Assembly: GCA_021790295.1 (NCBI GenBank)
Contig: JAJYIC010000138.1
Coordinates: forward strand, 1 to 6,735
Origin: Pseudomonadota bacterium
Lineage (GTDB): Bacteria > Pseudomonadota > Alphaproteobacteria > ATCC43930 > CGMCC-115725
DNA: 6,735 nucleotides
Reading direction: 5' to 3'
Under the pieces are notes generated by a model. It made no database searches, was not told the DNA's origin, and saw only the letters and a program-made list of their open reading frames with translations. Below, in pieces: positions 6,110 to 6,735 of the stretch. Positions within the stretch are counted from its first letter, which is position 1; each line of letters opens with the position of its first letter. The position numbers and the translations under genes were made by a program.

Positions 6110-6735
6110 TCAAGCGGCCGGGCCGGACCAATCCCCAGCGTCCGGGAAGGAATTCTCGCCGCCCGTTTGCATCCTGCGAAGGCGGCGGATGCGTTCCTCG
6201 GTCGCCGGGTGATCGCGCAACAGCTCGGGCAGACGCAAGACGGCAAAGCCGCCGCGCAGTAGCCTTTGTTCGCGGCGGCGGATCTTGGCGAGGGCGTTGG
6301 CGAGGCCCTGCGGGTCGCCGGTCAAAAGCGCGGCTTCGAGATCGGCCTCGCCTTCGCGTTCCCGCGAAAGGGCGAGATGCAAAAGGCCGAGCCCGAAAGG
6401 GGCGGCGGCGAAAAGAAGGAGCGGCAGAAACGGCAGCGAACGGGCGGAAACCCAGCGCAAAAACAGGTTCAGGAAGATCAGGAAAAACGCGAAACGGGAG
6501 AGAAGCCCGGTCAGGCGCCGGGCGATCATGGCGAGCTGCAAAAGGGCGAGGTCGTGATTTTTGAGGTGGACGATCTCATGGGCGAGAACGCCTTTGATCT
6601 CGCGCAAGGAAAGCTCGCGCGCGAGGCCCGCGGAAAGGACGATCGCCGCCTCTCCCTCGCGGCCGAGGGTGAAGGCGGCCGGGAAACGTCCGCCGACGAA
6701 ATAGAGAACGTGCGCCTCGGAGAGGCCGGCGCGGC
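6110..6735 (-). CDS. M48 family (HtpX-like) membrane zinc metalloprotease (5' end outside window)
   Basis: The frame runs off the right edge; 208 codons remain. M48/HtpX proteases are inner-membrane enzymes with a cytoplasmic active site that degrade damaged membrane proteins. The visible part starts with RAGLSEAHVLYFVGG and AAFTLGREGEAAIVLSAGL, the usual lead-in, then LAHEIVHLKNHDL with the HEXXH zinc motif HEIVH encoded at 6566-6580. Two hydrophobic segments follow (FAFFLIFLNLFLRW and FLPLLLFAAAPFGLGLLHLA), then EREGEADLEAALLTGDP, whose EAD Glu (codon 6347-6349) is the third zinc ligand. HPATEERIRRLRRM near the end is the typical HtpX-type closing motif. The stop TGA is 48 bp before the kinase ATG (6061), so the two genes are likely cotranscribed. 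Family certain; whether it is htpX proper or a paralogue cannot be told without the N-terminus. Confidence 0.9.
   Translation of the reverse strand, partial: RAGLSEAHVLYFVGGRFPAAFTLGREGEAAIVLSAGLARELSLREIKGVLAHEIVHLKNHDLALLQLAMIARRLTGLLSRFAFFLIFLNLFLRWVSARSLPFLPLLLFAAAPFGLGLLHLALSREREGEADLEAALLTGDPQGLANALAKIRRREQRLLRGGFAVLRLPELLRDHPATEERIRRLRRMQTGGENSFPDAGDWSGPAA

Noticed and set aside
6594..6607. TTGAT-N4-CGCAA resembling a FixK/FNR box
   Set aside because: Only one half-site matches well and it lies inside the coding region of the protease at its conserved active-site region.
1..6735. Mobile elements, CRISPR arrays, tRNA genes, riboswitches
   Set aside because: No direct repeat-spacer pattern, transposase motif, tRNA cloverleaf or known riboswitch core was seen on reading both strands.

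Overview
The window is GC-rich DNA that looks like a proteobacterial chromosome. The most telling gene is a FixL-type haem-PAS oxygen sensor kinase that keeps every haem-pocket residue I could place against rhizobial FixL from memory, which points to an alphaproteobacterium or a close FixL-bearing relative. The bc1-type Rieske protein reads more like the beta/gammaproteobacterial form, so I do not assign a genus. I saw no tRNA, rRNA, CRISPR array, insertion sequence or phage gene.

Left part (2-3368, plus strand). The 3' part of a creatininase-family metal-dependent amidohydrolase/peptidase gene enters from the left edge. It is followed 22 bp later by an exported YncE/YVTN-type beta-propeller protein. 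Next come a possible 21-codon leader ORF, a small membrane protein of unknown function (98 aa), a Rieske [2Fe-2S] protein of the cytochrome bc1 type (215 aa) and, after a 205-bp gap holding a perfect hairpin, a second small membrane protein with histidines around its membrane segment (92 aa). All point the same way and may form one or two transcription units. The Rieske gene is not followed by cytochrome b and c1 genes, so it is an isolated copy in this window.

Middle (3373-4382). A minus-strand gene for an exported, membrane-anchored protein with a transthyretin/Ig-like domain converges on the 92-aa gene with only 4 bp between their stop codons. It is divergent from a plus-strand VOC (glyoxalase/dioxygenase fold) gene, with 140 bp of shared upstream DNA.

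Right part (4457-6735, minus strand). An HtpX-like M48 membrane metalloprotease gene (5' end outside the window) lies 48 bp upstream of the fixL-like kinase gene, and the two are probably cotranscribed. The kinase converges with the VOC gene, and the 74 bp between them can fold into a nested inverted repeat that may end transcription from both sides. No FixJ-type response regulator is present here.

The genes do not form one obvious pathway. The themes are redox/oxygen (Rieske, FixL) and envelope proteins (propeller, Ig-like protein, M48 protease, two small membrane proteins). No clearly new system can be shown from this window alone. The best leads are the creatininase-propeller pair, the isolated Rieske gene flanked by two unknown small membrane proteins, and the FixL variant with an enlarged loop in its dimerisation domain.
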